DNA from: Candidatus Obscuribacterales bacterium
GTDB lineage: Bacteria > Cyanobacteriota > Vampirovibrionia > Obscuribacterales > Obscuribacteraceae
Assembly (NCBI GenBank): GCA_021732245.1
Contig: JAKFVJ010000155.1
Location: 1-6,735, forward strand
DNA: 6,735 bases
Direction: 5' to 3'
A program made the position numbers and the translations under genes. Below are positions 1 through 5,800 of this stretch, piece after piece; positions within the stretch are counted from its first letter, which is position 1; each line of letters starts with the position of its first letter. Below the pieces are notes generated by a model. It had not been told where the DNA came from and ran no database searches. It saw only the letters and a program-made list of their open reading frames with translations.

Positions 1-3
1 ACT

Positions 4-17
4 TATACTGGTATAGT
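4..17 (+). promoter_or_regulatory. Candidate -10 element and small palindrome upstream of the DUF433 gene
   Basis: TATACT (4-9) and TATAGT (12-17) are both close to the -10 consensus. Together they form the inverted repeat TATAC-TG-GTATA (4-15), which extends imperfectly outward to ACT/AGT. It lies 26 nt before the ATG. A palindrome over a -10 fits an autoregulatory operator of a toxin-antitoxin pair. The -35 region would lie outside the window, so this stays tentative. Confidence 0.3.
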
Positions 18-42
18 GAACACAAAGAGGGCATAGAAAGAA

Positions 43-261
43 ATGATAGATTGGAGTCAATGCCCAGCTGTGGAACATTGCCCAGATAAGGTAAGCGGTG
101 CATGGGTCTTTGTTAGTACTAGGGTACCAGTCAAAGCGTTGTTTGAAAATTTTGAGGATGGAGCGACAATCGAGAATTTTTTAGAATGGTTTCCTGGGGT
201 CAGTCGCGATAAGGTGATGAGCGTTTTGGAATTCACCGAAAAAAGCTTGTTAACAGCTTAG
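43..261 (+). CDS. DUF433 family antitoxin-like protein
   Basis: This 72-aa protein matches the DUF433 (COG2442) pattern. It has the 'VSG..VF..TRVPVKALFE' block at residues 17-35, followed by 'EDGATIENFLEWFPGVSRDKV' features at about 38-58, which in this family form a small helix-turn-helix. Family members are predicted DNA-binding antitoxins of type II toxin-antitoxin pairs with a DUF5615 PIN-like partner, and such a partner follows directly here. The usual glycine in 'GTRVPV' is serine (S25). The ATG at 43 is preceded only by a weak purine stretch (AGAAAG, 35-40). The gene ends in TAG and is followed in frame by TAA and TAG. By family logic it should neutralise the downstream protein and repress its own promoter; that role is inferred. 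Confidence 0.85.
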   Translation: MIDWSQCPAVEHCPDKVSGAWVFVSTRVPVKALFENFEDGATIENFLEWFPGVSRDKVMSVLEFTEKSLLTA

Positions 262-265
262 TAAT

Positions 266-270
266 AGGAG
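266..270 (+). promoter_or_regulatory. Ribosome binding site that sets the CTG start
   Basis: AGGAG lies 6 nt upstream of CTG 277 and overlaps the third of three consecutive in-frame stops (TAG TAA TAG, 259-267) that end the DUF433 gene. The spacing is near ideal for 277 and less good (15 nt) for the alternative TTG at 286. Confidence 0.6.
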
Positions 271-276
271 CCAGCT

Positions 277-591
277 CTGCGGATATTGTTTGATCAAGGA
301 ACTCCAGTGCCTTTGCGCCATTCCCTGAAGTCGCACACGGTATCAACTGCCTACGAATTAGGTTGGTCAGAGTTAAAAAATGGACAACTTCTACAAGAGG
401 CAGAATTGCAATTTGATTTGTTCATTACGACGGATCAAAAGCTTCTGTACCAGCAAAACCTATCTAACCGAAAGCTGGCAATTTTGGTTCTTCCATTTGC
501 AAGTTGGCCTAGACTTCAAGACCATGTCTCTCAAATTCAATCTGCCGTTGACAAAATTAAATCCGGAGAATATTTGGAGCTTAATTTCTAA
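277..591 (+). CDS. DUF5615 PIN-like toxin-like protein, probable CTG start
   Basis: This 104-aa protein of the DUF5615 (COG4634, PIN-like) family is the usual partner of DUF433 antitoxins and is predicted to be a metal-dependent ribonuclease. The N-terminus reads L-R-I-L-F-D-Q-G-T-P-V-P, the family's first strand with an acidic residue (D6). 'TAYELGW' with E27 and 'DLFITTDQ' with D47 and D53 supply the other conserved acidic positions. 'YQQNLSNRKLAILVL' follows at 58-72. The frame begins with CTG at 277, nine bases before the first in-frame TTG (286). AGGAG at 266-270 sits 6 nt before the CTG, and starting at 286 would remove residues L-R-I of the conserved first strand, so I choose CTG. The gene starts 16 nt after the DUF433 stop and is surely cotranscribed with it. 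The toxin function is inferred from the family. Confidence 0.8.
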   Translation: MRILFDQGTPVPLRHSLKSHTVSTAYELGWSELKNGQLLQEAELQFDLFITTDQKLLYQQNLSNRKLAILVLPFASWPRLQDHVSQIQSAVDKIKSGEYLELNF

Positions 592-641
592 GCCAAAGCT
601 TGAGCTAACGGACCAGGCGGACGAACACGAATGCGCTCAGC

Positions 642-1607
642 TTAGGCGACGGTTTCAGCATCAAGCGCCCACACATACAAGCACGTATAAAACGCTGCGC
701 GAATGTAAATTGAAAGTGCTGTCACGAAGACAACGGCAACAGCCCAGGTCAATGCGCCAAGCACAAACATCGGCGAAAGGAAATTGACGTGCTGATACCA
801 GGCATAACCAAATCCAGCCAAGCCACCGAGATAGACAATGTAAGAAGTGACGCGGCATATCAAATCAACACCAACTTCACCCAAGCCTATTGTGAGCAAA
901 TTACCTTGAGCAATTTTGTCGGCACGCTTCAAAGCACCCCAGAAAGAAGTGCCTTCAATAACAATCGCCGGCAGAATTAGATGCCCGGCAAGTGTCCAGA
1001 ATATTTCAATTACACCAGCTAGGAAATTGAAGCCAAAGCCGAATATGCCGACAGAACGTCTGTTGCGCATCCAGCCTGTAAGGCGTCTAGCCACAAAGGT
1101 AACAAGTCCTAAAACGATAATTGCCGGCAAGCTAAAAAAGACTGCCTTGGTAGCATCCGAGAATTTGCCTGAACCCGGACCTTCTGTCAGGTGCGTATAG
1201 ACAAGTCCTGTCGTAACCCCTTCCAGGAAGCGGTTGGTGAGCCACCAGACAGCTGAAATGCCGAAAAACATCAATACAGCCTGCGTGTCCACATAGTGCG
1301 CTAATTGCCCAAAATCACTGCCAAAACCACTGGGATCAAGCGGTCCATTCAATCCAGTCAACCCGGCAAGCCCCGAAGCACCCTGGTGCTTGGCTCCTTC
1401 CAGCAAATTGGCAGCCTGCCCGGCTTTTTCCGGTATCAGGTGCTGTCCTTGCTTAAACTCGCCGACGGCGAAATAGCCCATTATGACGCCAAAGAAGATG
1501 TTTGTTAAAACAGTCAAAATAGACGGCAAGAGCAAACGCTTATCCTGCCAGCCCATCTTAATGCTGGCCATAACCATTTTGTATCCACGCCCAAACGATT
1601 CGAACAT
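642..1607 (-). CDS. Multi-pass membrane protein, DUF6159-like
   Basis: This 321-aa integral membrane protein has no known enzymatic motif. The N-terminus (residues 1-30, 'F..G..MVMASIKMGWQDKRLLLPS') resembles the start of DUF6159 proteins, with a short amphipathic stretch and a conserved D-K before the first membrane span. Hydrophobic segments fall at about 27-48, 107-124, 153-173, 186-217 (long, perhaps two), 250-270 and 279-303. A glycine-rich loop (about 70-100) and a basic loop (174-185, 'RRLTGWMRNRRS') separate them. The basic loop is probably cytoplasmic. Helical 'ALKRADKIAQGNL' (225-237) is another typical family feature. AGGAG is present 13 nt before the ATG, a rather long spacing. 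The gene converges on the toxin-like gene, with 50 nt between the stops and no clear terminator. Function is unknown. Confidence 0.75.
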   Translation of the reverse strand: MFESFGRGYKMVMASIKMGWQDKRLLLPSILTVLTNIFFGVIMGYFAVGEFKQGQHLIPEKAGQAANLLEGAKHQGASGLAGLTGLNGPLDPSGFGSDFGQLAHYVDTQAVLMFFGISAVWWLTNRFLEGVTTGLVYTHLTEGPGSGKFSDATKAVFFSLPAIIVLGLVTFVARRLTGWMRNRRSVGIFGFGFNFLAGVIEIFWTLAGHLILPAIVIEGTSFWGALKRADKIAQGNLLTIGLGEVGVDLICRVTSYIVYLGGLAGFGYAWYQHVNFLSPMFVLGALTWAVAVVFVTALSIYIRAAFYTCLYVWALDAETVA

Positions 1608-1742
1608 ACTAAAAGCTTAGCTCCTGATTGGACAGGCTCGGAAGCGCTAGTAAGAGTATTAAAAGGGCGCTATCTGCCTGCCTGGCGCTATTCTAGCAGT
1701 TGCCAAGGTTTTGTCCAGCAGAATTTATCTTTATAGGATAAC

Positions 1743-1765
1743 GGGCGCATGCAATGCGCCCCTAC
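1743..1765 (-). repeat. REP-like palindrome, copy 1 (inverted)
   Basis: Arms GGGCGCAT (1743-1750) and ATGCGCCC (1754-1761) pair perfectly around a 3-nt loop GCA. CTAC follows at 1762-1765, so on the minus strand it reads GTAG followed by the hairpin. A GTAG tetranucleotide at the foot of a short hairpin is the hallmark of REP elements mobilised by RAYT (TnpA-REP) transposases. Together with four flanking bases (to 1769) it is identical, in reverse orientation, to 5763-5789. Confidence 0.75.
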
Positions 1766-1800
1766 GAGGGCATTGCCCGGAGAAATGAAAGCAGTCAACT

Positions 1801-1817
1801 GCAATGCGTCCCTACGA
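1801..1817 (-). repeat. Degenerate half REP-like copy
   Basis: This matches 1751-1767 of copy 1 at 16 of 17 positions, including the CTACGA tail, with one C-to-T change in the arm. The opposite arm is missing, so no full hairpin forms. It looks like an eroded or truncated third copy between the two intact ones. Confidence 0.5.
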
Positions 1818-1874
1818 AAACGCGAACCTGACCGCGAAGTTGCGCTGACGAACATATTTGCCGTACGGTTCTGT

Positions 1875-1897
1875 GTAGGGGCGCATTGTATGCGCCC
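1875..1897 (+). repeat. REP-like palindrome, copy 2 (direct), downstream of the ligase stop
   Basis: GTAG (1875-1878) precedes arms GGGCGCAT (1879-1886) and ATGCGCCC (1890-1897) around the loop TGT. It differs from the reverse complement of copy 1 at one loop base. With copy 1 it makes an inverted pair about 155 nt long with the GTAG feet facing inward. It lies 14 nt past the ligase stop (minus strand). On the transcript it would form a stable hairpin without a U-tract, so a role in 3'-end protection is more likely than intrinsic termination. Confidence 0.75.
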
Positions 1898-1911
1898 TTG
1901 TCTTAAATGCC

Positions 1912-3780
1912 CTATCTCAAACCCTGCTCTACCTGCAAATCTTCACTTTCATAGAGACTATCGAGCATGTCCTTGTATTTTTCAGTAACGACTTTGCGTT
2001 TCACCTTGAGAGTTGGCGTCAATTCGTTGCCTTCAATCGAGAAATCCTTATCAAGAATAAGGAACTTCTTCACTTGAGAGAAACTAGCCAACGTTTGATT
2101 TTTACGGGCCACAACTGCCTCCACTTCTCTTTGAACTAGAGGATGATTTACCAACTCTTCAGGGCTGGAATAAGTAATCTGATTGTGTTTGGCAAATGCA
2201 GCCAGTCCGTCAGCACTGAGAGTGATAAGCGCCGTAATATATTTGCGACGATCGCCATAAGCCAAGACATGACTGATTAATGGCTCACCGACAAAGAGAT
2301 TCTCCAAAGCTTGCGGAGCGACGTGTTTGCCACCAGCCGTGATGATGATGTCCTTCTTGCGATCAGTTATCTTCAAGCGTCCATCGGAATCAAATTCGCC
2401 AATGTCGCCTGTCATAAACCAACCATCAACAACTGCTTTTTTGGTAGCTTCTTCGTCCTTGTAATAGCCTGCAAATACTGAAGGTCCTTTTACAAGAATT
2501 TCGCCGTCTTCAGCAATCTTTATCTCAGCACCCGGCAATGGACGACCAACTGTACCGCGCTCGTTGTCTTGCGGACGGTTACCGCAAATTGGCGCAGCCG
2601 TTTCAGTCAATCCCCATCCTTCGACAATCGGCAGACCAACGGTGTCAAAGAAAAGATGCACTTCAGGAGAAAGTGGGGCAGCTCCCGAGCAGAAGAAGCG
2701 CAGGCGTCCACCAAAACGGCGGCGTATACGAGAGAAGACAAGTCTGTCTGCTACACGTAATTCACCGCGATAGATTTTGCGAATAATTTCTTGCGCGCCT
2801 TCGTTGGCATCAACAGCTTGCATCAAATGCGACTTCTGCGCATAACGATCAGCACGCTTGCCTAATGCCAATGCCCAGCGAATGAGATACTGCTGAGCTT
2901 GCGGCATATTGCGCACTTCAGTTTGAATACGATTGTAGATTTTTTCAAAGAAGCGCGGCACGCCATTCATTACAGTCGGGCGTACTTCCATCATATTCTG
3001 CGCAACTGTTTCCATCGACTCGGCATATGCCATGACAAATCCTTCGTAGATGCAGACAAACTGCCCGCACATACGCTCATATACGTGAGCTAACGGCAAG
3101 AAAGACAATCCGACATCGTCGGCATGGAATCCAACAAATACGCTGGCAGCCTGACAGACAGAATAGATATTGCGATGCAAAAGCATCACGCCTTTTGGAA
3201 CGCCTGTGGTACCGGATGTGTAGACAATGGTGGCCATGTCATCAGGAGCAATGAGATCGATACGCTCTTTAAGAGCCTTAGGATTGTTCGGTAAATAGAC
3301 TTCACCGTCTTTGACCAAATCATCAAAAGTCATCAACTTAACGCGCGGGTCATTGGTTTTGATATGACCATCCATCAAGACAATAAAACGCAATTGTGGT
3401 GGCAAAGTATCAAGCGAAAGAAGCTTGTTCAATTGATTTTGGTTTTCAACGAAAATGCCGACCGAGTCGCTGTGACGGACCAAATATTCAACTTCCGGCG
3501 ATTGCAAAGTCGGATAGATTGGAATAGTCACGCCACCGACTGTCAAGATAGCCATATCAGCCCAGGTCCATTGCGGGCGATTGCTCGACAAGATAGACAC
3601 CTTGTCGCCACGATTGACACCAAGTTTTAGAAGGGCTCCGGCAACAAGTTCTACAACTCGTCCGTGCTCTCGCCAGATGACGGGGCGATAACTGCCTGCC
3701 ACCTTATGGAGAATTGCCGGGCGTTCGGCCATGGTTTTGACGCGTTCCCAGAATACATGCACTATTGTTTCGTGTTTCAA
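1912..3780 (-). CDS. Long-chain acyl-CoA synthetase (AMP-forming fatty acid-CoA ligase)
   Basis: This 622-aa enzyme of the ANL superfamily (COG1022, FAA1/FadD15 type) activates long-chain fatty acids with ATP and CoA to acyl-CoA, AMP and PPi, for lipid synthesis or degradation. The signature motifs are intact: the phosphate-binding loop 'YTSGTTGVPKGVML' (187-200), 'EGWGLTET' (387-394), 'GWFMTGDIGEF' (453-463) and the hinge 'DRKKDIIITAGGKHVAP' (473-489). In the C-terminal lid, 'LTPTLKVKR' (587-595) carries the expected catalytic lysine, K592. Length is normal for the long-chain branch, which is longer than acetyl/medium-chain FadD. No signal peptide is seen; it is probably cytosolic or peripheral. 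The start is TTG with AGGAG 10 nt upstream. The ATG at residue 17 has no ribosome binding site. It lies 64 nt after cutA. Chain-length preference cannot be read from the sequence. Confidence 0.93.
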   Translation of the reverse strand: MKHETIVHVFWERVKTMAERPAILHKVAGSYRPVIWREHGRVVELVAGALLKLGVNRGDKVSILSSNRPQWTWADMAILTVGGVTIPIYPTLQSPEVEYLVRHSDSVGIFVENQNQLNKLLSLDTLPPQLRFIVLMDGHIKTNDPRVKLMTFDDLVKDGEVYLPNNPKALKERIDLIAPDDMATIVYTSGTTGVPKGVMLLHRNIYSVCQAASVFVGFHADDVGLSFLPLAHVYERMCGQFVCIYEGFVMAYAESMETVAQNMMEVRPTVMNGVPRFFEKIYNRIQTEVRNMPQAQQYLIRWALALGKRADRYAQKSHLMQAVDANEGAQEIIRKIYRGELRVADRLVFSRIRRRFGGRLRFFCSGAAPLSPEVHLFFDTVGLPIVEGWGLTETAAPICGNRPQDNERGTVGRPLPGAEIKIAEDGEILVKGPSVFAGYYKDEEATKKAVVDGWFMTGDIGEFDSDGRLKITDRKKDIIITAGGKHVAPQALENLFVGEPLISHVLAYGDRRKYITALITLSADGLAAFAKHNQITYSSPEELVNHPLVQREVEAVVARKNQTLASFSQVKKFLILDKDFSIEGNELTPTLKVKRKVVTEKYKDMLDSLYESEDLQVEQGLR

Positions 3781-3844
3781 CTTTGCAAAACTCCTAGCTA
3801 AAGCTGCCGTACTTCTATGATCTTATCGCGATTTTATTAATAGT

Positions 3845-4177
3845 TTAAGTACTTTTCTTCATCAGGCACGACTGATTAATCCAATTAAGATATGGCTGAA
3901 AGCCATCCGTTATGGGCAAGCTGACTATTTCTGGAATATCGTAGGTATGTAGTTCCTTTACCCTAACCATCAATTGATTCCAAGAAGATTTCGTGGTCTT
4001 GATAAGGAGCAGGACTTCGGCTTCCTGACAAACCTTACCTTCCCAAAAGAAAATCGAAGTGACACCAGGGATGATATTAGCGCAGGCTGCCAGATGCTCG
4101 GCAACCACAGTCGTGGCCAGGCTTTCCGCTATGTCCTTGGGAGACGTAACAAGGACGACAATCTCGTCACTGGACAT
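3845..4177 (-). CDS. cutA: CutA1 divalent-ion tolerance family protein
   Basis: This 110-aa protein is full length for CutA1, a small cytosolic PII-like trimer associated with divalent metal tolerance, whose precise bacterial role is unsettled. Diagnostic blocks are 'HLAACANIIPGVTSIFFWEGKV' features (28-49, with C32, N34, P37, W45 and E46), 'EVLLLIKT' (54-61) and 'ELHTYDIPEIVSLPI' (75-89, with H77, Y79, P82 and E83). The last dozen residues beyond 'YLNWI' are not conserved. The ATG lies 2 nt after the stop of the upstream two-domain gene, and its ribosome binding site (AGGCAGG, minus strand) is inside that gene's end, so translation is probably coupled. Confidence 0.93.
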   Translation of the reverse strand: MSSDEIVVLVTSPKDIAESLATTVVAEHLAACANIIPGVTSIFFWEGKVCQEAEVLLLIKTTKSSWNQLMVRVKELHTYDIPEIVSLPITDGFQPYLNWINQSCLMKKST

Positions 4178-4179
4178 TT

Positions 4180-5253
4180 TTATAGCCTGCCTCTTAGTAG
4201 CTCGAGCCCGGTTTCACTAATCAGTTCCGTCAGTAAATTTACCAGTTTTAGAAACGGTTCGGGTTGTAATCGTGGCATACGATATCTTCTATGCACGCGC
4301 AAAACCATCGTTGGAACCTTTAACTCACCAAGGCAATATTTTACGAAAGGTGTCAAATAGGTCTCCGGCTCTTCCGGTAGTACGGGTTCCAATGCTGACA
4401 TGTGAAGTCTTGCTCTACCTGCAAAGTCATCATAATTTGAGCCTTCAGGACCCTGGACTGTCAGTTGCAAGCCAGGTGTGTCATGCCAGGATGCACCAGA
4501 AAGGACAACCACCATGCCGACTTCACCGACTTTGGTTATATCTGTAAATGCCCGCCCCAAAGGTGTTTTCCAATAGTGCATGGGATCAGCAACACAACAA
4601 TATGAGCTGATTAGCGAATGGCACCGACTGAGTTTACTTAAGAGCGCCGCCAAAGAACCTGTATATGCTTCTTGCTCTTGAAATTGTCCTTCGTGGAAAA
4701 ATGCCGTTGCGTGTGGCGCCACCACCAAGAGTGGCAGCTCCCCTCCAAAAAATTCGTAGTCGGCTTCACCGTCAGGTGGCAGTTGCTCGTAATGTTCTGA
4801 CAAGAGCCTCTCGTATTGCAAAGCCCAATTTAGAGGGTCTTGCTGCGGAGCTTCGCCAATCAGAAATTCCAGCGCACGGTCGACATCGTCAAAACGTGCC
4901 TTCGAGTGTGAAACAACCCAGGGCGAAAAAGGCGACTGTCCGACAACAGTCACCATCTTGCCTCGGCGATAAGCGTAAAACATCTCCATGGCTGTTCCAT
5001 AACTTGGCTTATTGAGATTAGCCAAGAGCGCATCGCACTGATCAATTAGGTTAAGCGACTGGCGCACCCGTCTTTCAATTGCCAGGTTTTTCTCATCGGC
5101 AAAAAAGGCAAATTCCAAAGGATTTAAAACTCTAAAGCCACTTTGTTGCAAGCGTGTGGTTGCCTTAGAGCGCCAATCTGGCAAAAGTGCCGGATCTACC
5201 AGAAATTGCTCCGGGTCTATTGTGCTTCCACTTAAGTAAATTGATGAGATCAT
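4180..5253 (-). CDS. Two-domain protein: nucleoside 2-deoxyribosyltransferase-like domain plus probable N-formylglutamate-amidohydrolase-like domain
   Basis: The 357-aa protein appears to be a fusion. Residues 1-133 carry nucleoside 2-deoxyribosyltransferase-like features: 'IYLSGS' (5-10), W27, 'VLNPL' (42-46), 'LIDQCDALLANL' (69-80, with D71 and D74) and 'YGTAMEM' (85-91), whose E90 fits the catalytic glutamate. 'SPWVVSH' follows (110-116). Such enzymes cleave or transfer the base of deoxynucleosides. Residues 172-347 look like an N-formylglutamate amidohydrolase-type hydrolase: 'LLVVAPHAT' (175-183), 'QEAYTGSLAALL' (194-205), 'DPMHYWKTPLGRAF' (223-236) and 'MVVVLSGASWHD' (247-258), with H181, H226 and H256 as possible metal or active-site residues. 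That second assignment rests on pattern memory and is tentative. The ATG at 5253 is fixed by an in-frame TAA 3 nt upstream; no Shine-Dalgarno is visible. It heads a unit with cutA. The substrate is unknown. Confidence 0.65.
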   Translation of the reverse strand: MISSIYLSGSTIDPEQFLVDPALLPDWRSKATTRLQQSGFRVLNPLEFAFFADEKNLAIERRVRQSLNLIDQCDALLANLNKPSYGTAMEMFYAYRRGKMVTVVGQSPFSPWVVSHSKARFDDVDRALEFLIGEAPQQDPLNWALQYERLLSEHYEQLPPDGEADYEFFGGELPLLVVAPHATAFFHEGQFQEQEAYTGSLAALLSKLSRCHSLISSYCCVADPMHYWKTPLGRAFTDITKVGEVGMVVVLSGASWHDTPGLQLTVQGPEGSNYDDFAGRARLHMSALEPVLPEEPETYLTPFVKYCLGELKVPTMVLRVHRRYRMPRLQPEPFLKLVNLLTELISETGLELLRGRL

Positions 5254-5267
5254 GGTTTATCTATGAT

Positions 5268-5275
5268 GTTATAAA
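5268..5275. promoter_or_regulatory. Candidate shared -10 region for two divergent genes
   Basis: The 32-nt gap between the divergent starts (5253 minus, 5286 plus) contains GTTATAAA. On the plus strand TATAAA (5270-5275) ends 10 nt before ATG 5286. On the minus strand TATAAC (5273-5268) ends 14 nt before ATG 5253. Both would give very short or leaderless transcripts, in line with the missing Shine-Dalgarno sequences. No good -35 is visible on either strand. Confidence 0.35.
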
Positions 5276-5285
5276 ATTGATAGTC

Positions 5286-5711
5286 ATGCAACTGGTAGCC
5301 TTCCTATTATCGATCTTTCTGACCATTTCGGCGGCTTCATGTTCCCTTAGAGGGGCTGAAACCCTTGAGGCTAGGGACTTAGACCAGGGTCAGGTCTTAG
5401 AGGCTCAAAGTCAACATTTAAGGCATGTGCAGGTCACTATCAGTGCTCCAGTCCTTAAAATCCTCCCCGATGACACCCAGGGTATACCCCACGAGCGCTT
5501 CTTGATTGCCCTGAAAAACGGCACATCAATATTAATAGCCCATGATACGCGTCTGGCTCCCCGAGTTCCCATACAAGTGGGCGACAAGCTAAAAATTTGC
5601 GGTGAATACATCTGGAACGAAAAAGGCGGAGTCATCCACTGGACTCACCATTCGATAGGCAATATCCACCCCGGCGGATTTATCGAGCTAAACGGCCAGC
5701 GGTACGAGTAA
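5286..5711 (+). CDS. DUF3465 family secreted protein
   Basis: The C-terminal 90 residues match DUF3465 closely: 'VLKILPDD..G..HERFL' (56-73), 'ILIAHDTRLAPR' (82-93), 'GDKLKICGEYIWN' (99-111) and 'GGVIHWTHH' (114-122), ending in 'GGFIELNGQRYE'. The fold resembles a small beta-rich domain, and the conserved histidines could bind metal or ligand; function is not established. The N-terminus is a hydrophobic export signal (about 2-18) ending 'SAASC', with C19 in a poor lipobox, so either a lipoprotein or a signal-peptidase-I substrate is possible. The start is uncertain. ATG 5286 (141 aa) avoids overlap with the divergent gene but lacks a basic n-region. ATG 5244 would add 14 residues including R and K and overlap that gene by 10 nt. 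Neither has a Shine-Dalgarno. Confidence 0.8.
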   Translation: MQLVAFLLSIFLTISAASCSLRGAETLEARDLDQGQVLEAQSQHLRHVQVTISAPVLKILPDDTQGIPHERFLIALKNGTSILIAHDTRLAPRVPIQVGDKLKICGEYIWNEKGGVIHWTHHSIGNIHPGGFIELNGQRYE

Positions 5712-5715
5712 GGAT

Positions 5716-5745
5716 CGTCACCCTGAGGGCACCGAAGGGTCTCGC
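5716..5745. repeat. Second dispersed-type intergenic repeat with imperfect hairpin
   Basis: The stretch reads CGTCACCCTGAGGG followed by CACCGAAGGGTCTCGC. It resembles the family of 'GTCA-CCTGAG-CGAAG-GTCTC' repeats seen between genes in many bacterial genomes. ACCCT (5720-5724) can pair with AGGGT (5736-5740) across an 11-nt loop. It occurs once in this window, so its repetitive nature is inferred from recognition, not shown here. Confidence 0.45.
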
Positions 5746-5766
5746 ATGTTAACTTGTGATGTCCTC

Positions 5767-5789
5767 GTAGGGGCGCATTGCATGCGCCC
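5767..5789 (+). repeat. REP-like palindrome, copy 3
   Basis: GTAG (5767-5770) is followed by arms GGGCGCAT (5771-5778) and ATGCGCCC (5782-5789) around the loop TGC. The 27 nt from 5763 to 5789 equal the reverse complement of 1743-1769. It sits in the 82-nt junction between two convergent genes, 4 nt from the sixA stop. Confidence 0.8.
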
Positions 5790-5800
5790 TTTCTCATTTA
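5771..5800 (+). terminator. Possible intrinsic terminator made from REP copy 3
   Basis: The perfect 8-bp GC-rich stem (5771-5778 with 5782-5789) is followed on the plus strand by TTTCTCATTT, seven T in ten. It would end transcripts of the DUF3465 gene, although it lies 60 nt past that stop and its T-tract runs into the end of the opposing sixA gene. The T-tract is interrupted, so termination may be partial. Confidence 0.35.

Larger units (their letters stand above)
1608..1911. other. 304-nt gap between acyl-CoA ligase and membrane-protein genes, with REP-like repeats
   Basis: The right half (1743-1897) is occupied by an inverted pair of REP-like palindromes and a degenerate third copy. The left half (1608-1742) must hold the leader of the membrane-protein gene on the minus strand. 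I see AGGAG (minus strand, 1625-1621) and an AT-rich TATAAA (minus strand, 1735-1730), but no matching -35. GGCGCTAT occurs twice in direct orientation (1666-1673 and 1684-1691), possibly by chance. No coding frame here is convincing. Confidence 0.6.

Noticed and set aside
596..643. Inverted repeat AAGCT-T-GAGC / GCTC-AGCTT between the convergent genes
   Set aside because: It has a bulge, a 29-nt loop and no T-tract, so it is not a convincing terminator.
380..787. 135-aa plus-strand reading frame overlapping the toxin-like gene and the membrane-protein gene
   Set aside because: It lies across two well-supported genes in other frames, has no ribosome binding site and its translation is unlike any family I recognise.
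1743..1897. CRISPR-like array in the ligase downstream gap
   Set aside because: The units are palindromic, in opposite orientations, unevenly spaced, and one is a half copy. There are no regular spacers or cas genes.
1749..1988. 79-aa plus-strand frame through the REP region
   Set aside because: It consists of REP sequence plus antisense of the ligase end. Composition and lack of a start signal speak against coding.
2538..2786. Three overlapping plus-strand frames inside the ligase gene
   Set aside because: They are antisense shadows of a strongly conserved ligase region, rich in Arg/Gln/Lys with no domain pattern.
5187..5285. Upstream extension of the DUF3465 gene to ATG 5187
   Set aside because: It would put 67 nt of coding over the start of the divergent gene and give an N-terminus that is not a signal sequence. 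ATG 5244 remains possible, 5187 does not.
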